Shown: positions 1-8,446, counted from the first letter of the stretch. The stretch: DNA of 42,330 nt from Reyranella sp. (GCA_022844015.1 JALHMO010000043.1:1-42330), one strand, 5' to 3'. The notes: generated by a model from the letters alone, not told the origin. Translations and numbers: made by a program.

Positions 1-351
1 ATACCATTCGAGCATGGTGAACTCGGGATGATGCAGTGCCGAGCCCTCGGCGTTGCGGAACACGCGGGCGAACTGGAACAGCCGCGGCATGCCGCCGGCC
101 AGCAGCTTCTTCATGGCGAGCTCGGGCGAGCTGTGCAGCCAGCGTTCGCGCTCCTCGCCGTCGGGCAGCTCCCAGGCGGTGGCGAAGCCCGCGAGATGCA
201 CCTCGGCGCCGGGCGCCACCTGAAGGATAGGCGTCTCGACCTCGACGAAGTCCTGCGTCTCGAACCAGCGCCGCAGCGCCGCCTGCAGGCGCGTCCGGGC
301 CTGCAGGTTGGGAAGACGTTTTGCGAGCTTGTCTGGCCGCCAGTCGGTCAT
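1..351 (-). CDS. epmA: EF-P--(R)-beta-lysine ligase EpmA (GenX/PoxA), 5' part
   Basis: This is the first 117 codons of a class II lysyl-tRNA-synthetase paralogue; the rest lies beyond base 1. EpmA activates (R)-beta-lysine and transfers it to the conserved lysine of elongation factor P in the cytosol. The translation begins MTDWRPDKLAKRLPNLQAR and includes FVEVETPILQVAPGAEVH (about residues 37-54) and the motif 2 region with ARVFRNAEGSALHHPEFTM near the window edge. It has no N-terminal anticodon-binding domain, which distinguishes EpmA from LysS. The partner substrate efp lies in the same window at 6475-7044. EpmB (lysine 2,3-aminomutase), also needed for this pathway, is not in the window and may lie just beyond the edge (inference). 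The start is the ATG at 349-351. Confidence 0.9.
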   Translation of the reverse strand, partial: MTDWRPDKLAKRLPNLQARTRLQAALRRWFETQDFVEVETPILQVAPGAEVHLAGFATAWELPDGEERERWLHSSPELAMKKLLAGGMPRLFQFARVFRNAEGSALHHPEFTMLEWY

Positions 352-365
352 GCCCGACCATCGCA

Positions 366-518
366 CGGCCTGCCCGGGCAGGGCATTCGCATTTGGACAA
401 GAAAGCCGTCATCCCGACCGGAGCCGAGCAGCGACGGATCAGGCTCGTGCTCTTGCGGTCCGCGAGCGTCCCGCTCGCTCTTCCAGCTGCGCGAGGGGGA
501 CGCTCGCGGTCCGGAAGA
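366..518. repeat. Two juxtaposed dispersed repeats (GTCATCCCGA type and GCGAGCGTCCCGCTCGC type)
   Basis: The region upstream of epmA holds a left half of the GTCATCCCGA repeat (GGGCATTCGCATTTGG near 382-397, then CCGTCATCCCGACC), related to the fuller copies at 8112-8324 and 21176-21342. It is followed at about 451-518 by a degenerate copy of the palindrome found at 40128-40199; both arms contain GCGGTCC and the CGAGCGTC/GACGCTCG core. The short palindrome CCTGCCCGGGCAGG also lies here. No gene is supported in this stretch. Confidence 0.75.
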
Positions 519-537
519 GTATGATCGAGCCTATGGC

Positions 538-2088
538 TTAGTACGGCGGCGGCGGCAGGCCGCCGCCCTCGAGGAGGAACGAGTTGCGATTCGTCGCGAG
601 TCCGCCGATCGTTGGCGACAGGCGGTAGCGGCGCGGGTTAGAGCCGCCGGCCCACGTTGGCCAGTCATCGACCTGCTCGATTGTCTGCGGAAGGCCGCCG
701 CCGGCAGTCTTCGCGCCCTTGCGCAACTCGTCCAGCAGCACGGCCTCGTGCTCCTCATCCCATTCCCTGGGATTGGCCGGCCACAGGGGCAGTCGGAGAC
801 GCGCCGCCGCGAAAGCCTGGCTTACCGCGAAGCCCGCCTTGCCGCCGGACACGATGTGACCGGGAAAACGGATGTGCCAGCGCAGCAGGATCGCCCTTGC
901 CCGCTCCGAGGTGAAGACATCGCCAATGGTGAGCGTCGGATCGATCGGGGCAGCGGCGATGTCGCGCAGCCGCACGCGCGCCATGGTCCACATGGCGCGG
1001 CGGTACCCCTCGAGCTGCCGCCCGGCAGCGACGAACCTGTAGAACCAATGCCAGCTCTTGAAGAAGTTCCCGTCCTCCTCGCGCTCCACCAGGCGGCGCG
1101 CCTGCCCGCTTTCGTCGACCAGCGCCACCCATCCGGCGTACTTGCGCGAATCCGGATTGAACAGCGCCTTGCCTGTCGCGCTGCCGGTGGCGTCCACCCA
1201 CTTCTCGTCGACCTCGACGCCGAACGCTCCGAGCAGCCGCGCGTAATCGCTGGAATGGGCATGCTCGAGATAGGCAAGGAACCCGCAGAGCTCGCCTTCC
1301 GAGACGTTGCCGCCCGGGCTGACGATGCCCAGGGTCCAGTGGCACGGTCCCGCCGAGACGAACGCGTTGTCGTAGGCATTGACGCTGTCGTAGAAGCCGA
1401 TGCATTCGACCTCCGACACCGCGCGCACCACCTTGTAGGTCGAATGTTCCTCAGGCGAGAGCATGCCGAGCGGCTTGCCGATCAGGCTGTCGGGCAGGAT
1501 CTCCCCGTCGGGCACCGTATGCGTGGGCGGCACCGACCGCGGCCCGCTCCATTGGAGATATTTCTGGAAGTCGCCCAGAGCCACCCGATCACCGATCGAG
1601 GTGCCGGCGGGATGGCCGAAATGATCGGACAGGTCGATCACGAACACGCGCGGGCTGCTGCTGGCGAGCTGGTCGTGACGCCAGATGTTCTCGGCCACCA
1701 GGCCGGCACGGTTGCCGCCGGACATCGTCCACGCCTCGACCACGACCGGGCAGCGCCATTTCGACGCGAGCCAGGTTTCCAGCGCCGCGCGTGTCGCCTG
1801 GTCGACCATGCCCGAGACAGGCCCTCGATAACGCGAGGCACCCGTGGCGACGCGGCCGAGCTGGTCTGCATAGACACTCGAGTCCGGGTTGGCGACAAAG
1901 GCAACATGTTCCATTGCCGCGTAAGCTTGGAAGTCGCGCACCGCCCAGTAGGTCAGGCGGCCGAACACGCCGTCGGCCTTGTCGATGCCGTTGAAGCCCA
2001 GCGCGATCAGATCGAGTTGCAGCCGTTGCACCAGGTCGTGCCTGCTCGAGCCGCGGCGCAGATCGGTATCCTCGTAGCGATCAGGCAT
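538..2088 (-). CDS. Peptidoglycan-binding-domain protein, possible lysozyme-like hydrolase
   Basis: A 516-residue protein of uncertain function. Residues about 17-57 (HDLVQRLQLDLIALGFNG, then DGVFGRLTYWAVRDFQ) match the PG_binding_1 pattern, and residues 88-108 (GMVDQATRAALETWLA) look like the end of a second such unit. The middle has a lysozyme-like signature: SEVEC with two acidic residues at 226 and 228, then SVNAYDNAF and GPCHWTLG (about 235-254). That suggests a glycan-cleaving fold, but this is inference. I see no clear signal peptide. The ATG at 2086-2088 is chosen because the frame upstream of it is arginine-rich and not protein-like. The C-terminus ends in a proline run (GGGLPPPPY). 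It lies between epmA and yjbR and shares no operon with either. Confidence 0.8.
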   Translation of the reverse strand: MPDRYEDTDLRRGSSRHDLVQRLQLDLIALGFNGIDKADGVFGRLTYWAVRDFQAYAAMEHVAFVANPDSSVYADQLGRVATGASRYRGPVSGMVDQATRAALETWLASKWRCPVVVEAWTMSGGNRAGLVAENIWRHDQLASSSPRVFVIDLSDHFGHPAGTSIGDRVALGDFQKYLQWSGPRSVPPTHTVPDGEILPDSLIGKPLGMLSPEEHSTYKVVRAVSEVECIGFYDSVNAYDNAFVSAGPCHWTLGIVSPGGNVSEGELCGFLAYLEHAHSSDYARLLGAFGVEVDEKWVDATGSATGKALFNPDSRKYAGWVALVDESGQARRLVEREEDGNFFKSWHWFYRFVAAGRQLEGYRRAMWTMARVRLRDIAAAPIDPTLTIGDVFTSERARAILLRWHIRFPGHIVSGGKAGFAVSQAFAAARLRLPLWPANPREWDEEHEAVLLDELRKGAKTAGGGLPQTIEQVDDWPTWAGGSNPRRYRLSPTIGGLATNRNSFLLEGGGLPPPPY

Positions 2089-2272
2089 TGATCGTGTTCT
2101 CCGGCTGTATCGGGTCACGACTGTATCCCATGGCACGCGCGACCCGCCGGATTTCTTCCACCATGGGACGGGAGGCTCCTGCAAGCGTCCCGGACAGCAC
2201 CTCCGGGATCTCGCCGCGTCCCCTGGACGGGGTGCTCGTCGGAGTCGTGGTCTTCTGGCATGTTGCCGCGCC

Positions 2273-2623
2273 GTGACCCCGAAACAGATCGATGCCTTCT
2301 GCGCCACCCTGCCCGCTGCCACACGGACCGTTCAGTGGGAGGGCGTGATCGTCTTCAAGGTCGGCGGCAAGATGTTCTGCCTGATCGCGCCGCCCGAACA
2401 TTCGGTCGCCCGCATCAGCTTCAAGTGCGCGCCCGAACACTACGATTCCCTGTCGCGCGCCGAGGGCTTCAGGCCGGCGCCCTATCTCGCGCGCGCCAAG
2501 TGGGTGGCGCTCGACGATCCGCGGGTCCTGAGCGCCGCCGAGACCAAGGCCTACCTGCGGCGCGCCCACGCCGTGATCGCGGCGGCGTTGCCCAGGAAGA
2601 AGCAGGCCGAGCTCCGGCTATGA
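2273..2623 (+). CDS. MmcQ/YjbR family protein
   Basis: A 116-aa protein of the YjbR/MmcQ (DUF419, CyaY-like fold) family. Typical features are the N-terminal MTPKQIDAFCATLPAAT, a conserved central stretch VFKVGGKMFCLIAPPE, the KCAPEHYDSL segment, then a helix beginning PAPYLARAKWVALDD. Members are small cytosolic proteins proposed to bind DNA, and their physiological role is unsettled. The start is the GTG at 2273. An ATG 13 bases upstream is in another frame. It stands alone between two minus-strand genes. Confidence 0.88.
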   Translation: MTPKQIDAFCATLPAATRTVQWEGVIVFKVGGKMFCLIAPPEHSVARISFKCAPEHYDSLSRAEGFRPAPYLARAKWVALDDPRVLSAAETKAYLRRAHAVIAAALPRKKQAELRL

Positions 2624-2735
2624 GCCGAGCCGGTCACACGATGACGGGTTCGCGGACGCGCCCCCGGCGTCTCGCCTGCACGCCCTTAGCACCCGAACGT
2701 CGTCCTCGGTCCATGGGTCACTTGCAAGCCTCTCT

Positions 2736-4118
2736 TCAATCGGCGCACGCGTGGGCGCGACGTACCGCGCCGATCGACAACACCACGGCACAATAGGGCA
2801 GCAACCAAATGACCCGGGCGTTGTAGCGACCGGTCGGCGCGGAGATCCCGCCGCAGATCGCGGCGTTGACGGCCACCCCGATCAGAACGACCACCAGCCC
2901 GATGCGCTGGGCCGGCGTGAGAAGCCGGCCGCCGGCGAGCAGCAGCACGGCGAGCGCCGCGACAGACGCGAGGAGGCCTACGACATGAAGCGCATGCACG
3001 GGAGCGGCCGGAAACTGCGAATCGTGCTGAAGCGCCGCCCCGTAGGCATCGAGGCCGCGAATGCCGAAACTCTCGAGCATGGGCAGCACATAGGGATTCG
3101 CCCTGGCATACTTCATGTCCTCTCCCGGATCGAAGCGGCCGACCTGCTCGACGGTGCTTCGCAGGGCGTTCTTCAGCACTGCCCCAGGGCGCTCGAGCAC
3201 GATCGCCGTGACCAGCCGCCGGGCCTCCTCCTCCATGGCACGGAACGATCCCAGGCGCGTGAAGGGGGCGCTCTCTTCCCACAGAAAGGTATCGGACTTG
3301 GCTGGCAGCTCGTGACGATGCTCGCACAGCCTATAGCGCATCGATGCGCAATGGCGCTCCAGGTGATCCTGCAGGAGGCCGTCAGCGGCCAGCCGCGCCA
3401 GGATGAACCCCGTGCCGTAGGGCGGCAGCAGGCTGGGTGTCCCATGCGCCAACATGTTCATCGCCAGGCTCGAACCGATCGCGAGCGCTCCGACCGATGC
3501 CATCCGGAGCGCCAGGACCCGGGCGACGATCCGCCGCGCAGGAGCAGTCAAGGCCTGCCAGCAGGCAACGGCGAGTCCGACAAGGACGAGGCTCAACGTC
3601 AGCAGGATGGTGGTCGAATGCATGGCCGCGCCGAGGCCGGTCAGGATGATGAGCAGGCCAGCCCGCTTCACCGGCTTGGCCAGCGCGCCGGCGACAAGGG
3701 CAGAAACGCCCGCCACCACGAGCCCGGCGAAGATATCGGGCATGACCCAGCTCACCGTCCACGACAGGGTGCTGAACGCGGCGAGCCCTGCCACAAGCGC
3801 AAACGCTGCGACGGCGTCGAGATCGCAGCCGAACGCCTCGGCCATCGCCCGGACGACGTAGAGCGTCAGAACCGCCTGGACGATGACGACCGCCCACAGC
3901 GAGCCGAGCCACGCGAACGGCTTCAGGAACACGGCGTAGCCCAAGGCGCGCGGCAGATCCGTCGTCAGGCGCGCGCCGTCGGCGATGTAGCTGGCGGTGT
4001 CCGGAAAGATCAGGGGAAAGCCGTTCAGCACGGCCCCGAGGACAAGGAAGGGCACCGTCCCAAGAACGATGATCGCCGCCAGCGCACGTGCCAAGCCACG
4101 ATCGCAATCTACTGGCAC
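2736..4118 (-). CDS. Polytopic inner-membrane protein, GT-C-like, function unknown
   Basis: A 460-aa integral membrane protein with roughly ten to twelve hydrophobic segments (e.g. AAIIVLGTVPFLVLGAV, WAVVIVQAVLTLYVV, LLIILTGLGAAMHSTTILL, AALAVLLLAGGRLL, IGLVVVLIGVAVNAAI). The first loop after TM1 reads PLIFPDTASYIADGAR; an acidic residue there is common in GT-C lipid-linked glycosyltransferases, so a glycan role is possible but not shown. A soluble stretch around residues 240-330 is probably periplasmic. The start is GTG at 4116-4118 with GGAAAG about 9 nt upstream. It diverges from the GtrA/FAD pair across 158 bp. Confidence 0.8.
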   Translation of the reverse strand: MPVDCDRGLARALAAIIVLGTVPFLVLGAVLNGFPLIFPDTASYIADGARLTTDLPRALGYAVFLKPFAWLGSLWAVVIVQAVLTLYVVRAMAEAFGCDLDAVAAFALVAGLAAFSTLSWTVSWVMPDIFAGLVVAGVSALVAGALAKPVKRAGLLIILTGLGAAMHSTTILLTLSLVLVGLAVACWQALTAPARRIVARVLALRMASVGALAIGSSLAMNMLAHGTPSLLPPYGTGFILARLAADGLLQDHLERHCASMRYRLCEHRHELPAKSDTFLWEESAPFTRLGSFRAMEEEARRLVTAIVLERPGAVLKNALRSTVEQVGRFDPGEDMKYARANPYVLPMLESFGIRGLDAYGAALQHDSQFPAAPVHALHVVGLLASVAALAVLLLAGGRLLTPAQRIGLVVVLIGVAVNAAICGGISAPTGRYNARVIWLLPYCAVVLSIGAVRRAHACAD

Positions 4119-4276
4119 GAAGACAGTCTTTCCAGATCGGTTGCAGGACCAGCGGATAATGCTTCCGAGGCGTGCCGCCCCCTGTCAACCGTAGACTGCG
4201 CGCCAAGGGCCCGAGGCGAAACAATTGCATACGCCGGCAGTTGCCTTGCCTCGAAGAAAGCGGCAAGGGTCGAGCG

Positions 4277-4786
4277 GTGTCGATCGTCTTCCAGTACATC
4301 CGCTACGTGGCTTGCGCAGCGTGCGCCGCCGCGATCAATTTCATCGTCGGCTTCGCGCTCGTCCAGGGAGCCGGGTTCACCTCGCAATGGCAGTATCCCC
4401 TGGCCATCGCCTTCGGCTACGCCAGCGGGATGATGGTCAATTTTCTCCTCAACCGGCGATTCACCTTCAGCGGCAACGACCGCACCAGGATCGCCCAGGG
4501 CCGGACGTTTCTCTTCGTCGCTACGACCGGCCTGGTGATCAGCTCGGCCTTCGCGTCCGCGGCCCGTGGCCTGATCGAGATCCTCTTGCCGACCACGCCC
4601 GTGCTGAGCGGCGCGCTCGCTCCGTTCTTCAGCGCCGAAACTCTGGGCCAGGTTTTCGCGATCGGCATCGTGTCGGTCTATTCCTTCGCCGGCCATCGCT
4701 ACCTCACCTTCAATCGGGGCATCCGCTTCCAGGTGCGCAGGATCGCCGGGCTCGCTCCCACCAGCCATGCCCGTGCCCGCGAGTGA
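4277..4786 (+). CDS. GtrA family protein
   Basis: A 169-aa protein with four transmembrane helices and the GtrA signature: FQYIRYVACAACAAAINFIV at the N-terminus, then FGYASGMMVNFLLNRRFTF and a C-terminal YSFAGHRYLTF. GtrA-like proteins are thought to flip polyprenyl-phosphate-linked sugars across the inner membrane in O-antigen, arabinogalactan or teichoic acid modification. The start is GTG at 4277, with AAGGG at 4265-4269 as a well-spaced ribosome binding site. Residues upstream in the frame do not look like coding sequence. The last 20 bases overlap the next gene, so translational coupling with the FAD oxidoreductase is likely. Confidence 0.88.
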   Translation: MSIVFQYIRYVACAACAAAINFIVGFALVQGAGFTSQWQYPLAIAFGYASGMMVNFLLNRRFTFSGNDRTRIAQGRTFLFVATTGLVISSAFASAARGLIEILLPTTPVLSGALAPFFSAETLGQVFAIGIVSVYSFAGHRYLTFNRGIRFQVRRIAGLAPTSHARARE

Positions 4787-6212
4787 AACGGCAGGCCGTC
4801 CGGCGCTGGTCATCGTCGGCGGCGGCCCTTCCGGCATGGCTGCGGCGCTCGAGGCGGCGCGCAACGGAGCACAGGCCATCGTCATCGAGCGGCTCGACCG
4901 GGTGGGCGGGCTGGCTCGCACCCTCGACTTCCAAGGCTGCCGGTTCGACATCGGCCCGCATCGCTTCTTCACCCTGAACAAGGAGGTCCAGGAACTCTTC
5001 GTCGAGGTCTGCGGCATCGACGTCCTGCGTGTCTCGCGCCTGACCAGGATCCTCTACAAGCAGAAATACTTCAACTACCCTCTGACGCCCATCAACGCGC
5101 TGTTCGGCATGGGCCTGCGGCTGTCGGCCGAGATTCTCGCCAGCTACTTGCTGGCGCGGGCGAGGCACCTGGTGGCGAAGCCGCGGTTGGTCTCGTTCGA
5201 GGACTGGATCGTCGATCGCTTCGGCCGTCGCCTGTTCGAGATCTTCTTCAAGACATACACCGAGAAGGTGTGGGGCATATCGTGCCGGGAGATCAGCGCC
5301 GACTGGGCCGGGCAGCGCATTAAGGGTCTGAGCCTGATGGCCGCCATCGCCAATGCCGTGCGGCCACACCGCAAGGTCATCAAGACCCTGGTCGACGAGT
5401 TCCTCTATCCGCGCCTCGGCGCGGGCCAGCTCTACGAGAAGATGGAAGCCCTGGTCGCGGCGGGCGGCGGTACGGTGCACAAGAAGGCCGAGGTGCTGCG
5501 CATCGAGCGCGACGGTTTCCGCGTCACCGCCATCCACTACCGCGATGCCGACGGCCTCGAACGGACCCTCCGCGGCGACTTCTACCTGTCGAGCGCGGCG
5601 CTCAGCGACCTCGTGCGCCAGTTCGACCCGCCGGCGCCCCAAGCCGTGCTCGATGCCGCGCACGGCCTGCGCTATCGCAATCATGTCGGCGTGAAGCTCG
5701 TCATCGAAGGCGCGGCGCCGTTCCCCGACAACTGGATCTACGTCCATTCGCCGGACGTAAGCATGGCCCGCATCTCCAACTACCGCAACTTCTCGCCCGA
5801 TATGACGCCGGCAGCCGACATCCATGCCCTGACGGTCGAGTATTTCTGCTTCGCTGGCGACGAGACATGGTCGAGTTCCGACGACGCGCTGGTCGCCCGC
5901 GCCGTCTCCGAGTTGCGCCGCTTGGGGATATCGCTCGGCGCCCTTGCCGGATCGTTCGTCGTCCGCTCGGAGAAGGCCTATCCGGTCATAGAGATTGGCC
6001 ACGAAACGAGGATCGAGACCGTAAAGTCCTTCCTCGACCGTTTCGAAAACCTGCTGCCGATCGGCAGATCGGGCATGTTCAAGTATAATAATCAGGACCA
6101 TGCCATGGCGACCGGCCTCTATGCGGCCCGCACCGCGCTCGGCAAGGGCCGCTTCGATCCGTGGCTGGTCAACATCGACGGCGTCTATCTCGAGGGAGGA
6201 CGCATCGAGTGA
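4767..6212 (+). CDS. FAD-dependent oxidoreductase, amine oxidase / UDP-galactopyranose-mutase-like
   Basis: A 481-aa flavoprotein. The N-terminal Rossmann dinucleotide motif is VIVGGGPSGMAAALEAAR (about residues 15-32), followed by ERLDRVGGLART and FDIGPHRFF, the layout of UDP-galactopyranose mutases and protoporphyrinogen-oxidase-like enzymes. The C-terminal FAD segment is GRSGMFKYNNQDHAMATG. Its translational overlap with gtrA suggests it acts on a nucleotide-linked or lipid-linked sugar, or on a prenyl lipid carrier (inference). The exact substrate cannot be told from sequence. The start is the ATG at 4767; the first 14 residues precede the Rossmann strand. Confidence 0.85.
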   Translation: MPVPASETAGRPALVIVGGGPSGMAAALEAARNGAQAIVIERLDRVGGLARTLDFQGCRFDIGPHRFFTLNKEVQELFVEVCGIDVLRVSRLTRILYKQKYFNYPLTPINALFGMGLRLSAEILASYLLARARHLVAKPRLVSFEDWIVDRFGRRLFEIFFKTYTEKVWGISCREISADWAGQRIKGLSLMAAIANAVRPHRKVIKTLVDEFLYPRLGAGQLYEKMEALVAAGGGTVHKKAEVLRIERDGFRVTAIHYRDADGLERTLRGDFYLSSAALSDLVRQFDPPAPQAVLDAAHGLRYRNHVGVKLVIEGAAPFPDNWIYVHSPDVSMARISNYRNFSPDMTPAADIHALTVEYFCFAGDETWSSSDDALVARAVSELRRLGISLGALAGSFVVRSEKAYPVIEIGHETRIETVKSFLDRFENLLPIGRSGMFKYNNQDHAMATGLYAARTALGKGRFDPWLVNIDGVYLEGGRIE

Positions 6213-6341
6213 CCGGCTCGGCCGCCCTGGCGGATCAGGCGCTGGTAGGACTATCGAGGGTGGCAGCCGGCGCGCGACTGACACAAATTTTCGCACCGGC
6301 TCTCCGCTGACACGATGCTTGCCAGAAACTCGTCTCGCTAA

Positions 6342-6441
6342 CCTCGCGGCGCCGCGAGGGCGGCAGGACGCCCGGTTGCGGGCAGGGACGGCCTTTGATA
6401 GAAGGCGCCGCCGGCCTCGCCCCGCCCCTGCGGGCGAGGCC
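6342..6441 (+). promoter_or_regulatory. Two hairpins in the efp leader
   Basis: The 262-bp gap before efp holds a perfect 18-bp palindrome at 6342-6359 (CCTCGCGGC then its complement) and a hairpin at 6413-6441 with a perfect 10-bp stem (GGCCTCGCCC / GGGCGAGGCC, 9-nt loop). The second ends 33 nt before the efp ATG and is followed, after six other bases, by five T residues. It could be a terminator for the upstream FAD gene or a leader structure of efp. I see no convincing sigma-70 promoter. Confidence 0.5.
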
Positions 6442-6474
6442 GAATTCCATTTTTCCGACCCCAGCGGTAAGCCC

Positions 6475-7044
6475 ATGAAAGTCCAAGTCAATTCCATCCG
6501 CGCCGGCAATGTCGTCGAGTACAACGGCAAGCTCTGGGTGGCGTCCAAGGTACAGCACATAAATCCCGGCAAGGGCGGCGCCTTCGTGGCGTTGGAAGCC
6601 AAGGCGCTGCGCGAGGGCAACAAGCTGCAGGAGCGCTTCCGCTCGGGCGAGACCATCGAGCGCGTGCATATCGACGAGCGCGACTGCACTTTCCTGTACA
6701 AGGACGACAACGGCTTCACCTTCATGGACAAGGAGACGTTCGACCAGCTCGTAGTCGGCTCCGACGTGCTCGACGCCGACCAGGCCCGCTTCCTGCAGGA
6801 CGGCATGGAGGTGACGGTGTCGCTCTACGAAGGCACGCCGGTCGGCGCCGAGATTCCCAAGACCGTGGTGCTGCCGGTCATCGAGGCCGACGCCGTGGTC
6901 AAGGGCCAGACCGCTTCGTCGTCCTACAAGCCGGCCATCGTCGAAGGCGGCATCCGCGTGATGGTGCCGCCGCACATCGGCGTCGGCACGCGGTTGGTGA
7001 TCAACACCGAGGACGGCAGCTACCTCGAACGCGCCAAGGATTGA
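6475..7044 (+). CDS. efp: Translation elongation factor P
   Basis: A 189-aa EF-P, the normal length. EF-P enters the ribosomal E site and relieves stalling at polyproline stretches. The N-terminal KOW-like domain carries the modification loop NPGKGGAF, with Lys33 equivalent to the beta-lysylated lysine of the E. coli protein. The C-terminal OB domains include GIRVMVPPHIGVGTRLVI and end in YLERAKD. A lysine in this loop and a 5' epmA gene in the same window agree with the EpmA/EpmB route rather than the arginine-rhamnosylation type. The start is the ATG at 6475. The phosphatase gene begins 4 bases after its stop. Confidence 0.97.
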   Translation: MKVQVNSIRAGNVVEYNGKLWVASKVQHINPGKGGAFVALEAKALREGNKLQERFRSGETIERVHIDERDCTFLYKDDNGFTFMDKETFDQLVVGSDVLDADQARFLQDGMEVTVSLYEGTPVGAEIPKTVVLPVIEADAVVKGQTASSSYKPAIVEGGIRVMVPPHIGVGTRLVINTEDGSYLERAKD

Positions 7045-7048
7045 GAGA

Positions 7049-7945
7049 GTGGTCCGCGCGCCGGATCAGCCGGTCGCCCGCATCGGCCGCGCCCCGATGG
7101 CGCCGGGCCGGGAGCGCTCCGGGCCGCCCGAGCGCCGCTCCCTCGCGCCGCGCTCGGCGACGATCACAGTGATGATCCGGGCGGCCTTCGCGGCGGCCAA
7201 GTTTCTCAAGCGCGATTTCGGCGAGGTCGAGCATCTGCAGGTCTCGGAGAAGGGTCCGGGCGACTTCGTCAGCCACGCCGACATCCGGGCCGAGCGCACC
7301 GTGCGCGCCGAGCTGGCGCGCACCCGGCCGGACTACGGCTTCCTCGGCGAGGAAGGCGGCGAGACCAAGGGCGACGGGCGGAACCGCTGGATCGTCGACC
7401 CGCTCGACGGCACCACCAACTTCCTGCACGGCGTGCCGCACTTCGCCATCTCGATCGGGCTCGAGCGCGAGAACGAGATCATCGCCGGCGTCATCTACCA
7501 GCCGATCTCCGACGAGCTGTTCTGGGCCGAGAAGGGCAACGGCGCCTTCGTCGACACGCCGAGCGCGCGCTCGCGCCGCCTGCGCGTGTCGGGCCGCAAG
7601 GACCCGGCGCGGGCCCTCGTCGGCACCGGCATCCCCCATCTCGGCAAGGGCGACCACGCCGGCTATCACGCCAAGCTCGCGGCCGTCACCGAGCGCACCG
7701 CGGGCGTACGCCGCTGGGGCGCCGCCGCACTCGACCTCGCCTTCGTGGCGGCCGGCCGCTACGACGCCTTCTTCGAGCTCGGGCTGGCGCCGTGGGACGT
7801 CGCCGCCGGCATCCTTATGGTGCGCGAAGCCGGCGGCGTCGTGAGCGACATCGCCGGCAAGCCCTACGAGCTCGGCGGCCCATCCCTGCTCGCCAGCAAT
7901 TTCGGCCTGCGCGACTCGATGGTCGAGATCCTGTCGAAGGCGTAG
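7049..7945 (+). CDS. suhB: Inositol monophosphatase family protein (SuhB-like)
   Basis: A Mg2+-dependent phosphatase of the inositol-1-monophosphatase superfamily. The metal-binding motifs are present: GEEGGE (Glu101-Glu102), WIVDPLDGTTNF (Asp117, Asp120, Gly121, Thr122) and the C-terminal WDVAAG (Trp249, Asp250). The core from ITVMIRAAFAAAKFLKRDF onward matches alphaproteobacterial family members. The GTG at 7049 has AAGGA at 7036-7040 with 8-nt spacing, which gives 298 aa with an unusual Arg/Pro-rich N-terminal extension. An internal ATG at 7097 would give a more typical length but has a weaker ribosome site. It is probably cotranscribed with efp. Confidence 0.9.
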   Translation: MVRAPDQPVARIGRAPMAPGRERSGPPERRSLAPRSATITVMIRAAFAAAKFLKRDFGEVEHLQVSEKGPGDFVSHADIRAERTVRAELARTRPDYGFLGEEGGETKGDGRNRWIVDPLDGTTNFLHGVPHFAISIGLERENEIIAGVIYQPISDELFWAEKGNGAFVDTPSARSRRLRVSGRKDPARALVGTGIPHLGKGDHAGYHAKLAAVTERTAGVRRWGAAALDLAFVAAGRYDAFFELGLAPWDVAAGILMVREAGGVVSDIAGKPYELGGPSLLASNFGLRDSMVEILSKA

Positions 7946-8027
7946 GGCTGGCGGCAATCTGCCGCCACGGCGGCGGTCGGGACGTGATGGGTGTTGCGGT
8001 CGCACCATCTTTGCCCATCGACGTCGC

Positions 8028-8072
8028 CTCATTGCTGGGAGCGCACCGGAGTGGCGTGCTCCCGGCAATGAG
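8028..8072. repeat. Palindromic repeat, CTGGGAGCGC/GCGCTCCCAG family, copy 1
   Basis: An inverted repeat with 15-bp arms at 8028-8042 (CTCATTGCTGGGAGC) and 8058-8072, one mismatch, around a short centre CGGAGTGGC. Related copies lie at 28252-28336, 33751-33800 (with an inverted partner near 33996-34034) and 42286-42330. All are intergenic. The family could be REP/BIME-like or a bidirectional terminator; it follows the suhB stop by about 80 bp. Confidence 0.8.
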
Positions 8073-8111
8073 CCGTCGTCCGCACCATGCCGTGTCACCG
8101 AACTGCACCCG

Positions 8112-8324
8112 ATCGGGGAAGGGCGTTCGCATGTGGAAAAGCTACTCCGTCATCCCGACCGAAGCCGAGCGAAGCGAGGCGTAGTGGAGGGACCTTATCT
8201 TACTGCAAGACCAGTAAGAAAGGTCCCTCGACTGCGCCGCCAATGGCGCTGTAGACAGCGCCTGATTGGGCGGCTCCGCTCGGGATGACGGGAGAAGTGG
8301 CCATGTGCGAATGCCCTGCCGATT
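8112..8324. repeat. GTCATCCCGA element, copy 1
   Basis: An element bounded by inverted repeats. The inner arms are CCGTCATCCCGA at 8147-8158 and its perfect complement at 8280-8291. Less perfect similarity extends outward (GGGCGTTCGCATGTGG on the left against the complement of CCATGTGCGAATGCCC on the right). The body contains CGCCGCCAATGGCGCTGT and GGGCGGCTCCGCTCGGGATG, which recur almost unchanged in the copy at 21176-21342. No open frame is evident, so it is MITE-like or REP-like and non-autonomous. Confidence 0.8.
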
Positions 8325-8446
8325 GGGGGGTAGTTCTTGCCTGAGCTCTGCTGGACCGGGTTGACGTCGCGCAAGTCTCGGCTAGCGTGGCCGAGGCAGG
8401 CGACGAGGCGTCGCCGGCGACAGCGCCGCATCGAGGAGGATGGATC

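Noticed and set aside
28..2091. Long plus-strand open frame across epmA and the PG-binding gene
   Set aside because: It is the antisense shadow of two supported minus-strand genes, a usual effect of high GC content.
2081..2200. Short minus-strand ORF ending 8 bases into the PG-binding gene (MVEEIRRVARAMGY, about 28-39 aa)
   Set aside because: It has a plausible helical sequence and overlaps the next start, but no well-placed ribosome site or recognisable family, and its longer form overlaps yjbR.
8147..8291. CRISPR or tRNA interpretation of the palindromic intergenic repeats
   Set aside because: No regular spacer-repeat spacing and no cloverleaf; the copies are dispersed and differ in length.
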